DNA from: Coriobacteriaceae bacterium EMTCatB1
Lineage (GTDB): Bacteria > Actinomycetota > Coriobacteriia > Anaerosomatales > Anaerosomataceae
Assembly: GCA_001950395.1 (NCBI GenBank)
Contig: BDLO01000001.1
Span: 781,979 to 845,978 of the forward strand
DNA: 64,000 nt
Direction: 5' to 3'
Position numbers and translations under genes: made by a program. Position 1 is the first letter of the stretch, and every line of letters starts with the position of its first letter. A model generated the notes under the pieces. The model made no database searches. It had not been told where the DNA came from and saw nothing but the letters and a program-made list of their open reading frames with translations. This document shows, one piece after another, positions 63,440-64,000 of the stretch.

Positions 63440-64000
63440 TCAGCGCTCCAGCAGTTTGGACGCGAGCACCCGATAGAAGTCCTCGCCCTCGATCTTCAGC
63501 AGCGCGGCCTCGCGCGATCCGCTCGTGACGGTGACGCGCTCGAGGTTGCGCCTGCACGGTATCTCGTCTCCATCCACGGTCACGCACGCCTCCGAGCGCG
63601 CGGAGTTCGGGCACGAGACCTCCACCACGTCGCTGGGGCCGGCCACGATCGGCCGAGCCGAGAGCGCATGGGGCGCCACGGGGACGATGAGGATGCCCCG
63701 CACGTCAGGTGAAACGATCGGCCCGCCTGCCGAGAGCGCGTACGCCGTCGAGCCCGTCGGTGTGGCGAGCACGACCCCGTCGCAGATGAAGCGCCACAGC
63801 GCCACGCCGTTTACCGCCACCTCCAGCTCCACGGCGCGCGAGCCGCCGCTCCGACCCACGAAGACCTCGTTCAGCGCGTGGAACGTGCCTGCCTCGCGTC
63901 CGCCCACGACGACAGAGGCTTTGAGCACGCCTCGGCGCTCGACACGGGCCTCGCCCGCAAGAGCCGCTTCGAGCGCTTGCTCGAGGTGTCCGGACTCGGC
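63440..64000 (-). CDS. nadK: NAD kinase, C-terminal part
   Basis: The frame continues past the right edge, so the N-terminal third is missing. The visible 186 residues include ALNEVFVGR, DGVVLATPTGSTAYALSAGGPI and a VTVDGDEI strand, which are NADP/ATP-site motifs of the family. The enzyme makes NADP from NAD. It is the first gene visible of the recN-steA-steB series. Confidence 0.93.
   Translation of the reverse strand, partial: AESGHLEQALEAALAGEARVERRGVLKASVVVGGREAGTFHALNEVFVGRSGGSRAVELEVAVNGVALWRFICDGVVLATPTGSTAYALSAGGPIVSPDVRGILIVPVAPHALSARPIVAGPSDVVEVSCPNSARSEACVTVDGDEIPCRRNLERVTVTSGSREAALLKIEGEDFYRVLASKLLER

Overview
The window is about two-thirds G+C and reads as chromosomal DNA of a high-GC actinobacterium with a meso-DAP type wall. 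Supporting signs are a dcw cluster that runs mraZ to ftsZ with no ftsA, the ftsZ–pgeF–yggS–sepF–proC–yggT–divIVA–ileS order, a steA/steB pair beside recN and nadK, and a MurE with a DNPR motif. The gene content and a T-box on ileS fit a deep Coriobacteriia-like lineage (an inference; no rRNA gene is present). TGA, TAG and TAA all serve as ordinary stops. No tRNA, rRNA, CRISPR array or insertion sequence was seen.

Region 1 (1–8.9 kb) is a polymorphic-toxin island on the minus strand. It holds a 2315-residue secreted WapA/Rhs protein with an NlpC/P60 tip, an exported neighbour, a displaced 'orphan' Rhs C-terminal cassette that shares 87 bp with the main gene, and a small membrane protein placed as its possible immunity partner. 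Region 2 (8.9–17.9 kb) carries a receiver-PAS-GAF-PAS histidine kinase, rluD, lspA, a DksA/TraR-type gene, a second histidine kinase broken by two frameshifts, and ileS behind a T-box leader.

Region 3 (17.9–43 kb) is the division and wall supercluster, almost all on the minus strand. From its promoter at 43.0 kb it runs mraZ-rsmH-ftsL-ftsI-murE-murF-mraY-murD-ftsW-murG-murC-murB-ftsQ, mostly with 4-bp stop/start overlaps. ftsZ follows with its own promoter region. A plus-strand membrane-protein gene (apparently frameshifted) breaks the series, then pgeF follows. A complete pstSCAB-phoU phosphate-uptake operon sits between pgeF and yggS, followed by sepF, proC, yggT, divIVA and a DUF167 gene.

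Region 4 (43.2–49.7 kb) has a 49-residue membrane protein with its own promoter and terminator, a DUF4349 lipoprotein, and a BmpA-type ABC transporter operon (probably nucleoside uptake) with hairpins between the binding protein and the ATPase.

Region 5 (49.7–64 kb) resembles the mycobacterial nadK-recN-steA-steB-pyrG-xerD neighbourhood. Here it also carries murJ, a family 2 glycosyltransferase, an atypical MraY/WecA-like protein, a polytopic protein with an alkaline-phosphatase-like head, a DUF3866 gene, and an alanine dehydrogenase gene interrupted by an amber codon. The proteins around steA/steB look like a poorly described envelope-assembly module. Three genes are interrupted (histidine kinase, PLDc_N-like membrane gene, ald) and murJ lacks a normal start, so either some decay is under way or the assembly has small base errors.
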